Shown: piece after piece, positions 1 to 6,758 of the stretch
Layout: every line of letters starts with the position of its first letter
How positions within the stretch are numbered: position 1 is the stretch's first letter
From: Erythrobacter sp.
Lineage (GTDB): Bacteria > Pseudomonadota > Alphaproteobacteria > Sphingomonadales > Sphingomonadaceae
DNA length: 16,959 nucleotides
NCBI GenBank assembly: GCA_002695185.1
Contig: NZOF01000105.1
Span: 1-16,959 of the forward strand
Direction of reading: 5' to 3'
Notes under the pieces: model-generated
Told to the model about the DNA's origin: nothing
The model's database searches: none
The model's input: the letters and a program-made list of their open reading frames with translations, nothing else
Made by a program: the position numbers and the translations under genes

Positions 1-76
1 CCCACCTCTCGCAATGCGAGGGCCAGCTCATTCTGGCGCGGGTAAGAGGCGAGCTTGCGAAGAATCTGGCTGGGGG
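1..76 (-). pseudogene. tnpA: Tn3-family transposase fragment, cut by IS21 end
   Basis: Read on the minus strand, the frame from about position 77 down to 3 gives TPSQILRKLASYPRQNELAL and a few more residues. This resembles the C-terminal region of Tn3-family TnpA, which in this family leads into a GR-ERT-F-LDW type motif that here would lie beyond the window edge. The reading frame stops matching at the IS21 terminus at 77, so the upstream (N-terminal) part of this TnpA is missing here. Only about 25 codons are visible, so the family call rests on a short match. Any continuation lies to the left of base 1. Confidence 0.55.
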
Positions 77-80
77 TGTG

Positions 81-137
81 GATCGGCGTGCAAAAAGGAC
101 CCCGTTAGCGGGGTGATCGGCGTCTAAAAGGGACCCC
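81..137 (+). repeat. IS21 left-end tandem binding repeats (L1, L2)
   Basis: Two 23-bp direct repeats lie at 81-103 and 115-137. Both have the form GATCGGCGT, then four or five A-rich bases, then a GGACCCC block. They are spaced 11 bp apart and are matched in inverted orientation by the two repeats at the right end (3870-3891 and 3894-3915). Known IS21-family elements bind IstA at such repeats. Confidence 0.85.
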
Positions 138-188
138 TCATTTCGATGGTTTAAGCAGCCGGCTGGATTTTCAGGCGGCGAGATCGGG

Positions 189-788
189 ATGTTGATTTTG
201 GAGACAGTGGTTCGGATTCGGCGCGAGTATGCCGGCGGCAAGGCGATCAAGGCGATCGCGCGGGATTTGCATGTGTCGCGGAAGGTGATCCGCAAGGCGA
301 TCCGGGCGCCGGAAGGCGCATTCGACTATCAGCGCAAGGTTCAGCCACTGCCTAGGATCGGGCCGTTTCAGGATCGCCTGAACACACTGCTGGAAGAGAA
401 CGAGGTGCGCGGCAGGCGCGAGCGACTGCGGATGACGCGGATACATGATCTGCTGGAGCGCGAAGGTTTTGAGGGTTCCTACGATGCCGTTCGGCGCTAC
501 GCGGCGCGCTGGAAGGCCGACCGGCGCAAGGATGCCGGCGATGGTGTCACCGCCTTCATCCCGCTGATGTTCAAGCCGGGCGAGGCCTACCAGTTCGACT
601 GGAGCCATGAGGATGTGGAGATCGCCGGCAAGCCGATGCGCGTGAAGGTTGCGCATATGCGGCTGTGTGCATCGCGGGCGGTCTATGTCCGGGCCTATCC
701 GCGCGAGAGTCAGGAGATGCTGTTCGACGCGCATGCGCGCGGCTTTGCTTTCTTCGGCGGCGTGCCGGGCCGCGGCATCTACGATAAT
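189..788 (+). pseudogene. istA: IstA transposase, N-terminal part (split by IS1111-type insertion)
   Basis: These are the first 200 codons of an IS21-family IstA. A helix-turn-helix lies near residues 16-36 (KAIKAIARDLHVSRKVIRK). The DDE core begins with FDWSH (Asp137), and the second catalytic Asp199 is in the motif GIYDN at the very end. The ATG at 189 follows the left terminal repeats closely, as expected. At 788 the frame enters the IS1111-type element and reads 34 foreign codons to a stop at 891-893. Joining 788 to 2114 restores a continuous 504-residue IstA, a normal length. The separated product lacks the catalytic Glu and should be inactive. Confidence 0.93.
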
Positions 789-790
789 CT

Positions 791-804
791 ATGGACGCCT
801 CCCG
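791..804 (+). repeat. IS1111-type subterminal inverted repeat, recombinase-distal end
   Basis: ATGGACGCCTCCCG here is the exact reverse complement of 2092-2105. It starts two bases inside the left junction. Confidence 0.92.
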
Positions 805-842
805 CCGCAAGGCGTTTTCGGTCTGGTGCGCTCGGCATGGCT

Positions 843-1030
843 TGCGTGAATCTATCCGGCCTTCTGCTGGAGCAATTCCGCCCCTGGCCTTGATGGGAGT
901 CCGCTGCCTCTTGCCTCATAACATGATCGGCCTTGCTGGCCTTGTCGTAAATCAGGCTTTGAAGCGGCGGCCCTTGCCGTTGCACCATCACTATCCACCT
1001 CGCATTTATCGCCGTTTTGGCGGCGACCCC
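843..1030 (-). ncRNA. Predicted bridge RNA (seekRNA) of the IS1111-type element
   Basis: This non-coding end lies downstream of the recombinase and reads on the same (minus) strand. Three structures can be drawn by eye. A 5' hairpin has CGCCG/CGGCG arms (1010-1025). A target loop is closed by GCCU (957-954) with AGGC (916-913) and capped by GGCC-AGCAA-GGCC (941-929). A donor loop is capped by GGCC (889-886) with GGCC (861-858). In the target loop the 5' strand AUUUACGACAA (952-942) matches istA ATCTACGATAA (777-787) at 9 of 11 positions. The 3' strand UCAUGUUAU (926-918) pairs with all nine bases of ATAATATGA, using one G:U. In the donor loop UCCCAU (898-893) equals the right junction (2105-2110). 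AUAGAUU (855-849) is the complement of the left junction AATCTAT (786-792). RNA ends are uncertain. Confidence 0.72.
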
Positions 1031-1043
1031 TTAGCCTGCTTGA

Positions 1044-2048
1044 TCAGCCGGGCATGTAACATTCCTTCCGCGCGAGCAGCACCCAAGCGATGCGAGCCGT
1101 CTTGTTGGCGAGTGCAACAAGGGCTTTATTGAAGCCGGCGCGGGCGACGATCCCTTTTAGCCATGCTGAACGCCGATCGTCGCGTCCGGCCAAGCGGCTA
1201 ATGACTGCGCGGGCACCATGGATCAGTTGACGCCGCAGATAATGATTCGCACGTCGACCGATGCCACCAAGCCGAGGCTTGCCGCCGGTCGTGTATTGTC
1301 GCGGTACGAGACCGATCCATGCAGCCAGTTCGCGGCCTGAACGAAAGTGTCGACCATCATCAACTGCAGCGACAAGGGCAGTCGCAATGACTGGCCCAAC
1401 ACCCGGCAACGCAGCGAGTCGGCGACAGGCATCATGCTCTCGGCAGATTCTGACCAGTTCAGCATCGAGCTTGGCAAGCCGCGCTTCGACGTCTCGAAGT
1501 TGGTCCAGAAGCTCGGTGAACAGTTCTCGGGCAAGGTCGGAGAGGCCCGCCTCCTCGATTGCCTGCGGCGCCTGATCGCGGAAGCGCCATGGCCCTTTAG
1601 GAAGTACGACACCGTATTCGGCGAGCAATCCGCGTGCGTGATTGATGAGCGACGTGCGCTGGATTACCAGACGCTCTCGTACGCGATGCAGCGATTGCAA
1701 GTCCTGCTGCTCAGTGGTCTTCACTGGCACGAAGCGCATAGTTGGCCGTGATGCTGCGTCGTAGATCGCCTCCGCATCGACTGCATCGTTCTTCGAACCG
1801 CGCACAAACGCCTTCACGAACCGCGGATTGACAAGCCGTACTTCCCGGCCGGCCGCTCGGAACTGACGCCCCCAGTGGTGGGCGCTCGCGCACGCCTCCA
1901 TTGCAATGGTATCAGGTTCAAGTTCCGCCACAGCGCTCTCAAGCTTAGTGCGGCTCACCTTACGTGAGATCACAACGCCGTGAGCATCAATGCCGTGCAG
2001 GTGGAACGATTGCTTCCCGAGATCGATCGCCAGCATTTTCATGGTCAT
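1044..2048 (-). CDS. IS110-family (IS1111 group) RNA-guided DEDD recombinase
   Basis: The 334-residue protein has an N-terminal RuvC-like DEDD domain: MLAIDLG with Asp9, AMEAC with Glu51, and KNDAVDAEA with Asp88 and Asp91. A coiled-coil-prone middle (about 170-205) follows, then a C-terminal transposase_20 domain with LPGVGPVIATALVAAV (214-229) and the motif YTTGGKPRLGGIG (252-264). The start was set at 2048 because AAGGAGG lies just upstream; a longer frame to 2105 would run through the inverted repeat. Relatives recombine donor and target DNA guided by an RNA from the same element. Where many IS1111 relatives have Ser-Thr-Gly-Gly, this protein has Thr-Thr-Gly-Gly. The gene is otherwise full length and looks intact. 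Confidence 0.93.
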   Translation of the reverse strand: MTMKMLAIDLGKQSFHLHGIDAHGVVISRKVSRTKLESAVAELEPDTIAMEACASAHHWGRQFRAAGREVRLVNPRFVKAFVRGSKNDAVDAEAIYDAASRPTMRFVPVKTTEQQDLQSLHRVRERLVIQRTSLINHARGLLAEYGVVLPKGPWRFRDQAPQAIEEAGLSDLARELFTELLDQLRDVEARLAKLDAELVRICREHDACRRLAALPGVGPVIATALVAAVDDGRHFRSGRELAAWIGLVPRQYTTGGKPRLGGIGRRANHYLRRQLIHGARAVISRLAGRDDRRSAWLKGIVARAGFNKALVALANKTARIAWVLLARKECYMPG

Positions 2049-2091
2049 CGCCTTCCTCCTTGTTGGTTGAACACCCATGGTGCCTGGAAGA

Positions 2092-2105
2092 CGGGAGGCG
2101 TCCAT
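2092..2105 (-). repeat. IS1111-type subterminal inverted repeat, recombinase-proximal end
   Basis: CGGGAGGCGTCCAT is the exact reverse complement of 791-804. It is separated from the ATAAT junction pentamer by CCC. Confidence 0.92.
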
Positions 2106-2113
2106 CCCATAAT

Positions 2114-3028
2114 ATGAAGACGGCGGTGACGAGCGTGTTCACGGGGAAGGAGCGGGTCTTCAACCGGCGGTTCCTGATCATGACCGACCATTATATGGTC
2201 GAGCCCACCGCCTGCTCGCCGGCGGCGGGATGGGAGAAGGGCCAGGTCGAGAACCAGGTGCAGACGATCCGGGGCCGCTTCTTCCAACCCCGGTTGCGGT
2301 TCGCCAGCCTCGACGAGCTCAATGGCTGGCTGGAGGCCGAGTGCCAGCGCTGGGCGGAACGACAGGCACACCCGGAACAGGGCGAGCTGACCGTGGCGCA
2401 GGCGCTGGAGATCGAGCGATCGGCACTGCAGCCGATGCTGGGACCGTTCGACGGCTTTAACGAGAGCGAGCATGCGGTGACGGGCACCTGCCTGATCAGC
2501 TTCGATCGCAACCGCTACTCGGTTCTCTCGACGGTGGCGCGGCGGACGGTGCAGGTCCGGGCCTATGCCGACCGCATTGTCGTGCGCTGCGGCGAGGAGG
2601 TTGTCGCCGAGCATCCCCGCTACTTCGGGCGCAACCGCACGATCTATGACCCCTGGCATTATCTGCCGGTACTGGCCCGCAAGCCCGGAGCGCTGCGGAA
2701 CGGCGCGCCCTTCCAGGACTGGGATCTGCCGCCGGCGCTGGCGCGCCTGCGCCGCAAGCTTGGCAATGGCGACGATGCCGACCGCCGGTTCGTCCGTGTG
2801 CTGTCGGCCGTGCTGACCGATGGTCTGGAGCCGGTCGAAGCGGCCGTCCGCGAGGCATTGGCGACCGGCACGGCGAGCGACGACCTGATCCTCAACATCC
2901 TGGCGCGGCGCCGCGAACCGCCGCGACCGCTCACCATCATCACCTCCGAAGACAGCGCCTTGCGCCATCCGCCGATCGCCGACTGCGCCCGTTACGACCA
3001 GCTGAGGACCTTCGATGCAGCGGCATGA
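2114..3028 (+). pseudogene. istA: IstA transposase, C-terminal part (split by IS1111-type insertion)
   Basis: This is the remaining 304 codons of IstA, beginning MKTAV and continuing in frame from codon 200 before the insertion. It holds the third catalytic residue, Glu246, in GWEKGQVENQV (240-249), followed by the conserved C-terminal IS21 region. The open frame extends upstream into the IS1111-type element to 1964, but the residues before 2114 are foreign. It overlaps the start of istB by 14 bp. Without the N-terminal helix-turn-helix and the two Asp residues it cannot be a working transposase. It could still be transcribed from an outward promoter and so support istB translation. Confidence 0.93.
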
Positions 3029-3743
3029 CATGATCGAGGCGATGCGCGGGCTTGGGCTCAAGGGCATGGCGGGCGCGTTCGACGATGCGGTCACCACCGG
3101 CCTTCAGCGCCAGCGCACCACGATGGAGATACTGACCGACCTTCTGCGCGCGGAAGCAACACATCGCCATGCTGCCTCGATCCGATACCGGATGGCGGCC
3201 GCCCGGCTGCCGGTCGTGAAGGATATCGATGCGTTCCGGTTCGAGGGCACGCCGATCAACGAGGGGCTGGTGCGTTCGCTGCACAGTGGCGCGTTCCTGC
3301 CCGCTCGGCGCAACATCGTCCTGGTCGGCGGCACAGGCACCGGCAAAACCCACCTGGCCATCGCCATCGCCGCCAATGTCGTTCGCTCGGGTGCGCGAGG
3401 CCGCTACTTCAACACCGTCGATCTGGTGACCCGCCTCGAAGAGGAGGCCAGGATCGGCAAGAGCGGCGCTCTCGCCGCCCAGCTATCCCGCCTCGACCTG
3501 ATCGTGCTCGACGAACTGGGATATCTGCCGTTCGCCCGCTCGGGCGGCCAGTTGCTGTTCCACCTGATCAGCAAGCTCTACGAGCAGACCAGCGTCATCA
3601 TCACCACCAACCTCGCGTTCGGCGAATGGCCCACCGTGTTCGGCGATCCCAAGATGACCACCGCGCTCCTTGATCGCGTCACCCACCATTGCGACATCGT
3701 CGAGACCGGCAATGACAGCTGGCGCTTCAAAAACCGCAGCTGA
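3015..3743 (+). CDS. istB: IstB AAA+ ATPase, IS21 transposition helper
   Basis: The 242-residue protein matches IstB over its full length. Walker A is GGTGTGKT (105-112), Walker B is DLIVLDE (161-167), and sensor-type motif [13 protein letters not shown] lies near 195. The C-terminal [15 protein letters not shown] is typical of the family. IstB is a DnaA/DnaC-like ATPase that oligomerises on DNA and regulates IstA in target selection. Its ATG lies inside the 3' end of istA (stop at 3026-3028), so translation is probably coupled. The gene is intact, but its IstA partner in this element is split. Confidence 0.95.
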   Translation: MQRHDMIEAMRGLGLKGMAGAFDDAVTTGLQRQRTTMEILTDLLRAEATHRHAASIRYRMAAARLPVVKDIDAFRFEGTPINEGLVRSLHSGAFLPARRNIVLVGGTGTGKTHLAIAIAANVVRSGARGRYFNTVDLVTRLEEEARIGKSGALAAQLSRLDLIVLDELGYLPFARSGGQLLFHLISKLYEQTSVIITTNLAFGEWPTVFGDPKMTTALLDRVTHHCDIVETGNDSWRFKNRS

Positions 3744-3773
3744 TCGCCCCCACCGACCTCCGATTAAAAGATG

Positions 3774-3834
3774 CTTTGCGCTGCGCGCGCCTCCGGTCGG
3801 GCTCCGCCCTCCCTACGCCGCGCGCAGCGCAAAG
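3774..3834. terminator. 16-bp perfect hairpin in the IS21 right end
   Basis: CTTTGCGCTGCGCGCG (3774-3789) and CGCGCGCAGCGCAAAG (3819-3834) form a perfect 16-bp stem around a 29-base C-rich loop. It lies 30 bases after the istB stop and before the terminal repeats. No T-run follows on either side, so it may be a block to read-through or an end structure rather than a classic intrinsic terminator. Confidence 0.5.
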
Positions 3835-3869
3835 GCGCGTGTCCGATCAACCTTGCGCCATCGTGAAAG

Positions 3870-3915
3870 GGGGTCCCTTTTGCGCGCCGATAGGGGGTCC
3901 CGTTTGCACGCCGAT
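3870..3915 (-). repeat. IS21 right-end tandem binding repeats (R2, R1)
   Basis: Two 22-bp repeats lie at 3870-3891 and 3894-3915. Both have the form GGGGTCCC, a T-rich stretch, then GCGCCGAT or CGCCGAT. They are the inverted counterparts of the left-end repeats at 81-137. The element ends at the CA of 3919-3920. Confidence 0.85.
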
Positions 3916-3920
3916 TGACA

Positions 3921-4236
3921 CGCTATGCTCCCAGGCGTCGCCAAAGTCGTAGAGATATCGGAAAGTCTTGCGCCTCGTATCCGCCAGGACCTGGGCGAGA
4001 GTGGCCTTACGGGCGTCGAGCGGCCCGTCGAAGCCATATTCAGGATCAGGGATGCCGAAGCCGGTCTGCCCGAAGCTCATTTCCCACAGATGAGAGTCCG
4101 TCCACGAGAAGGCGGTCTGGATGACGGTGTGCAGACGGTCGAGGCGGATATTGAGCGGCACCTCCAGCGTTCGGCTCACGGCCGGTGTCACATCGTCCAG
4201 CGTAATCTTCATCCGCACGATAGTGCTGTTGCTCAC
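3921..4236 (-). pseudogene. pRiA4b ORF-3-like protein, truncated by IS21
   Basis: From GTG at 4236 the protein VSNSTIVRMKITLDDVTPAV runs to YLYDFGDAWEHSV (about residues 92-105). This fits the plasmid pRiA4b ORF-3-like family (PF07929), which is named after an Agrobacterium Ri-plasmid gene and has no established biochemical function. The conserved YDFGD-WEH block is the last native sequence; the IS21 end follows immediately, and translation would run 24 foreign codons to a stop at 3847-3849. The start GTG overlaps the tnpC stop in the form GTGA, so the gene was a coupled distal member of the IS66 operon. The ATG at residue 9 is an alternative start. Confidence 0.8.
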
Positions 4237-5840
4237 GCAGCCTTCTCCAGATCGTTGGTCAGCTTTGATGCCTGCCATTTCCACGGCAGGAAGTCATCGA
4301 TCCGATTGATCGGGTGATTGCCGATGCGCTCAATGACGTCTGTGAACCACGCCTCGGGCTCGACGCCGTTGAGCCGGCATGTACCGGCCAGAGAGTAGAA
4401 GAGCGCGGCGGCCTCTCCACCCTTCATAGAGCCGACGAACATCCAGTTTCGGCGCCCGAGCGCGACACCGCGCAGGGCGTTTTCCACCAGATTGTTGCTG
4501 ATCTCGAGCTGACCATCATCGCAGTAGCGGATCATGGCCTGCCAGCGATTGAGCGGATAGCGACAAGCCCGCGCCAGATTGCTGTCGGAAGACAGGCCTC
4601 GGTTCTGGGTTTCGAGCCACACGCGCAATGCCTCCAGCTTGGGCACCGCCTTGCTCTGGCGGATGCGTCTTCGCTCATCGGGTGGCGCACCCTTGATATC
4701 GCGCTCGATGGCGAAGAGTTCGGCGATCCGCACGACCGCCTCCGCCGCGATCGGTGACGGGCTCTTTTCCAGTATGTCGGTAAATTTCCTGCGACTGTGA
4801 CTCCAGCATCCTACTTCGACGATGTCCCTGGGCGCCTTGGTTTTGGGATCGCGGTAAAGCGCATTATAGCCAGCAAAACCGTCCGCCTGGAGATACCCCT
4901 GATAGCCGGCGAGATGTTCTGCCGGATGCGCTCCGCCACGATCGGCGCTGAAGCGGAAGGCTACGGCAGGCGGGCTCATGTCACCGCTTGAACGATCATC
5001 GCGCAGATACACCCAGAAGTGCCCGGTCCGGCTGCCATCGCCATTGCCCAACAACGTGACCGGCGTGTCGTCCCCGTGGATCTTGGCGGCTTCCCGGATA
5101 TAGGCGAACAACCGCTCGCCCAGCGGCGCCAGCAGCCATGCCAGTTTTCGCGCCCAGCGGCTCATCACATCCCGATCAATGTGAAGCCCAACGCGGCGGA
5201 AGATTACCGACTGCCGATGCCAGGGCTGGTGATCGACAAAGCGATTGACGACGAGGTGGGCCAGCAAGGCGCTGCTCGCCATCACCTTGGGCAGCGGCAG
5301 ATCGACGGCGGGCGCCTGGCGGATCTGCTCGCAGGACCGGCACACCAGCCTGGGCCGGACATGGCGGATGACGCGGAAGCGCGCCGGGACATAATCGAGG
5401 ACCTCAGTGACGGCCTCGTCGATCTGGACTGACGGTCCGTTACAACCGCCACTGCATGGGCTGGGCTGATGATCGACGGTCTGACGCGGGAAGTGCGCCG
5501 GAAGCGGAACGCGGCTGCCAGGTTTGCGGGCCGATTTTGCTACCAGCGCCGCCGGCACCTCATCGTTGGCGGGTTCCGGCGCCTCGACCTCCTCGAACAT
5601 CAGCCGCAGCTGGGCGATATCCATTTTCTCGGAGCTGCGGCCGAACTGGACGCGCAGCAACCGCGCGACACGATGCTCGAGCTTTTCGATCCGCAAGGTC
5701 TGGGCTTTGACCGTAGCTTCCGCGGCCCTCAGTTCGGCCCGTTCCCGCTCCATGACATCGGCCATCTCCAGCAGCATTTTCTGCAGGAGAACCGGGTCTG
5801 TGGGGAGGCGATCAAGGGCGAACCGCATGGTCTCAACCAT
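4233..5840 (-). CDS. tnpC: IS66 transposase TnpC (DDE)
   Basis: The 535-residue protein has the complete IS66 layout. An N-terminal coiled coil spans about 30-65 (ERAELRAAEATVKAQTL). A zinc-finger pair is Cys129/Cys133 and Cys167/Cys170. The DDE catalytic domain has HGDDTP (Asp257), LQADGFAGY (Asp320) and NNLVENALR (Glu453), with the signature CWSHSRRKF at 345-353. The frame is open to a TTG at 5858, but ATG at 5840 (MVETMRF) is the first standard start; a second ATG lies four codons on. There is a 55-bp gap from tnpB. It is the catalytic subunit that works with TnpA and TnpB, and it appears undamaged. Confidence 0.93.
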   Translation of the reverse strand: MVETMRFALDRLPTDPVLLQKMLLEMADVMERERAELRAAEATVKAQTLRIEKLEHRVARLLRVQFGRSSEKMDIAQLRLMFEEVEAPEPANDEVPAALVAKSARKPGSRVPLPAHFPRQTVDHQPSPCSGGCNGPSVQIDEAVTEVLDYVPARFRVIRHVRPRLVCRSCEQIRQAPAVDLPLPKVMASSALLAHLVVNRFVDHQPWHRQSVIFRRVGLHIDRDVMSRWARKLAWLLAPLGERLFAYIREAAKIHGDDTPVTLLGNGDGSRTGHFWVYLRDDRSSGDMSPPAVAFRFSADRGGAHPAEHLAGYQGYLQADGFAGYNALYRDPKTKAPRDIVEVGCWSHSRRKFTDILEKSPSPIAAEAVVRIAELFAIERDIKGAPPDERRRIRQSKAVPKLEALRVWLETQNRGLSSDSNLARACRYPLNRWQAMIRYCDDGQLEISNNLVENALRGVALGRRNWMFVGSMKGGEAAALFYSLAGTCRLNGVEPEAWFTDVIERIGNHPINRIDDFLPWKWQASKLTNDLEKAA

Positions 5841-5895
5841 AGCCGAAGCCCACGGCAAAACCTACATAAAATGGCGGTTTTCCTGATCTTTTTGG

Positions 5896-6252
5896 CTATG
5901 CGAGCCTCGGCGTGATCACCTCGTCATGGACTATCGCCTGCTTCCAGTTCAGCCCTTCGATGAGCATAGCAAGCTGGGCCGCCGACAGGCGAAGCGCGCC
6001 CTCATGAGCACGGGGCCACACGAACTTTCCACGCTCGAGACGCTTTGCATACATGCATAGCCCTGAGCCGTCCCAGACCAGAGCCTTCAACCTGTCGCCC
6101 CGCTTGCCGCGGAACAGGAAGACCGCTCCCGAGAATGGATCGAGCTGAAGGATATTGCGCACTTGCGCCGACAGCCCGTCAAAACCCTTGCGCATGTCGC
6201 ACGGCGACAGCGACAGATAGATTTTCGTCGAAGGCGGGAACGCCAGGCTCAA
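5896..6252 (-). CDS. tnpB: IS66 accessory protein TnpB
   Basis: The 118-residue protein is typical of IS66 TnpB (PF05717, IS66 Orf2). It contains CDMRKGFDGL (18-27), VFLFRGKRGDRLKALVWDG (44-62) and the KRLERGKFVWP block (70-80). Its ATG overlaps the tnpA stop (ATGA at 6249-6252), so it is translationally coupled. It has no catalytic motif, and genetic work on this family shows it is needed for efficient transposition. This IS66 TnpB is unrelated to the RNA-guided IS200/IS605 TnpB. Confidence 0.95.
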   Translation of the reverse strand: MSLAFPPSTKIYLSLSPCDMRKGFDGLSAQVRNILQLDPFSGAVFLFRGKRGDRLKALVWDGSGLCMYAKRLERGKFVWPRAHEGALRLSAAQLAMLIEGLNWKQAIVHDEVITPRLA

Positions 6253-6641
6253 TGATCCAGCTCCCGCAGGACATCGAGCACCTGTTTCAGGACCGCCCGA
6301 TCAACTTCGCCATCCACCGACACCGTCAGGCCGCACCGCCCTCGAACCTCGATCCGCCCAGCTTCCCGAGCTTTGGCCGACGGCGACGACGATGCCAGTT
6401 CGACAGGCGCGAAGCCTGCCATGGCTCCGCGGAGCAGTTGCTTGCGCCAGGTATAAAGCTGGCCTGTTCCAACGCTGTGCCGCCGAGCCACGGCCGAGAC
6501 GATCGCCCCCGGCGCCGTCGTCTCCTTCAGGATCGCCAGCTTCTCCTCGTCGCTCCAGTTCCGACGCCGCTCCACCCGTACAAGCACTCCGCCATCACCG
6601 CGACCGCTCATACGAGGCTCGTTTGACTGCTCGATGTCCAT
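6249..6641 (-). CDS. tnpA: IS66 accessory protein TnpA (helix-turn-helix)
   Basis: This small basic protein has a transposase_8-type helix-turn-helix: RRNWSDEEKLAILKETTAPG followed by AVARRHSVGTGQLYTWRKQL. The family is involved in binding the IS66 ends. Two ATGs are close together at 6647 and 6641. I chose 6641 (MDIEQ) because the strong ribosome site AAGGAGG sits only one base from the first ATG but seven bases from the second. That makes 130 residues. The gene begins ~75 bp inside the IS66 terminus and its stop overlaps tnpB. Confidence 0.92.
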   Translation of the reverse strand: MDIEQSNEPRMSGRGDGGVLVRVERRRNWSDEEKLAILKETTAPGAIVSAVARRHSVGTGQLYTWRKQLLRGAMAGFAPVELASSSPSAKAREAGRIEVRGRCGLTVSVDGEVDRAVLKQVLDVLRELDH

Positions 6642-6693
6642 GCTCATGCCTCCTTAAAGGCCGCGAGCTTTCCTATTCCGGTGCCGGCAACAA

Positions 6694-6716
6694 GGTCACG
6701 TTCCGTCGGCGCTTAC
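6694..6716 (-). repeat. IS66 promoter-side terminal repeat
   Basis: Read on the minus strand from 6716, the end begins GTAAGCGCCGACGGAACG, matching the GTAAGCG-type termini of IS66-family elements. The partner repeat has been lost on the IS21 side. Confidence 0.75.
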
Positions 6717-6758
6717 CAAAGGTCGGCGTTGCAACGCGATGCAGAAGATGCGTGCGCG

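Larger units (their letters stand above)
789..2113 (-). mobile_element. IS110-family element, IS1111 group, inserted in istA
   Basis: The element of about 1325 bp sits cleanly between istA codons AAT (786-788) and ATG (2114-2116). The pentamer ATAAT is present at both junctions (784-788 and 2109-2113), so the exact crossover within it cannot be fixed by eye. Perfect 14-bp inverted repeats lie slightly inside the ends (791-804 and 2092-2105); subterminal repeats are a hallmark of the IS1111 group rather than classic IS110. The recombinase is encoded on the minus strand. It has only ~43 bp upstream but ~240 bp of non-coding sequence downstream, which is where IS1111-group elements carry their guide RNA. 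Confidence 0.9.
77..3920 (+). mobile_element. IS21-family insertion sequence, interrupted by an IS1111-type element
   Basis: Both termini read TGT inward, then a G/C base, then ATCGGCGTGCAAA with a GGACCCC block (77 onward, and 3920 on the complement). Each end carries two copies of a ~22-bp repeat, the multiple transposase-binding arrangement typical of IS21. Between them are istA (split) and istB with a short overlap. The element is 3844 bp including the inserted ~1.3 kb, leaving ~2.5 kb, normal for the family. The flanks show no direct repeat: the left flank is Tn3-like and the right flank is the middle of an IS66-associated gene. Deletion or recombination after insertion is therefore likely. 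With istA broken the element should not move unless IstA is supplied in trans. Confidence 0.9.
3921..6716 (-). mobile_element. IS66-family element, 3' end lost
   Basis: Transcribed leftward, it carries tnpA (6641-6249), tnpB (6252-5896), tnpC (5840-4233) and a pRiA4b ORF-3-like gene. The promoter-side terminus is intact: on the minus strand it begins GTAAGCGCCGACGG at 6716, a typical IS66 end. The other terminus is missing because the IS21 right end cuts the fourth gene at 3920. No matching end is visible to the left of the IS21 element, where Tn3-like sequence appears instead. The three transposition genes look intact, but with one end absent the copy cannot excise or transpose as a unit. 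Confidence 0.88.

Noticed and set aside
2045..3097. A 350-codon minus-strand frame opposite istA
   Set aside because: It is antisense to well-supported istA codons, shows no family motifs and runs through the IS1111-type junction.
70..3930. A target-site duplication flanking IS21
   Set aside because: Bases outside 77 (GGGG) and outside 3920 (CGCT) do not match in any 4-8 bp alignment I tried.
5896..6252. TnpB as an RNA-guided nuclease
   Set aside because: This is the small IS66 TnpB, not the IS200/IS605 TnpB related to Cas12; it has no RuvC motif.
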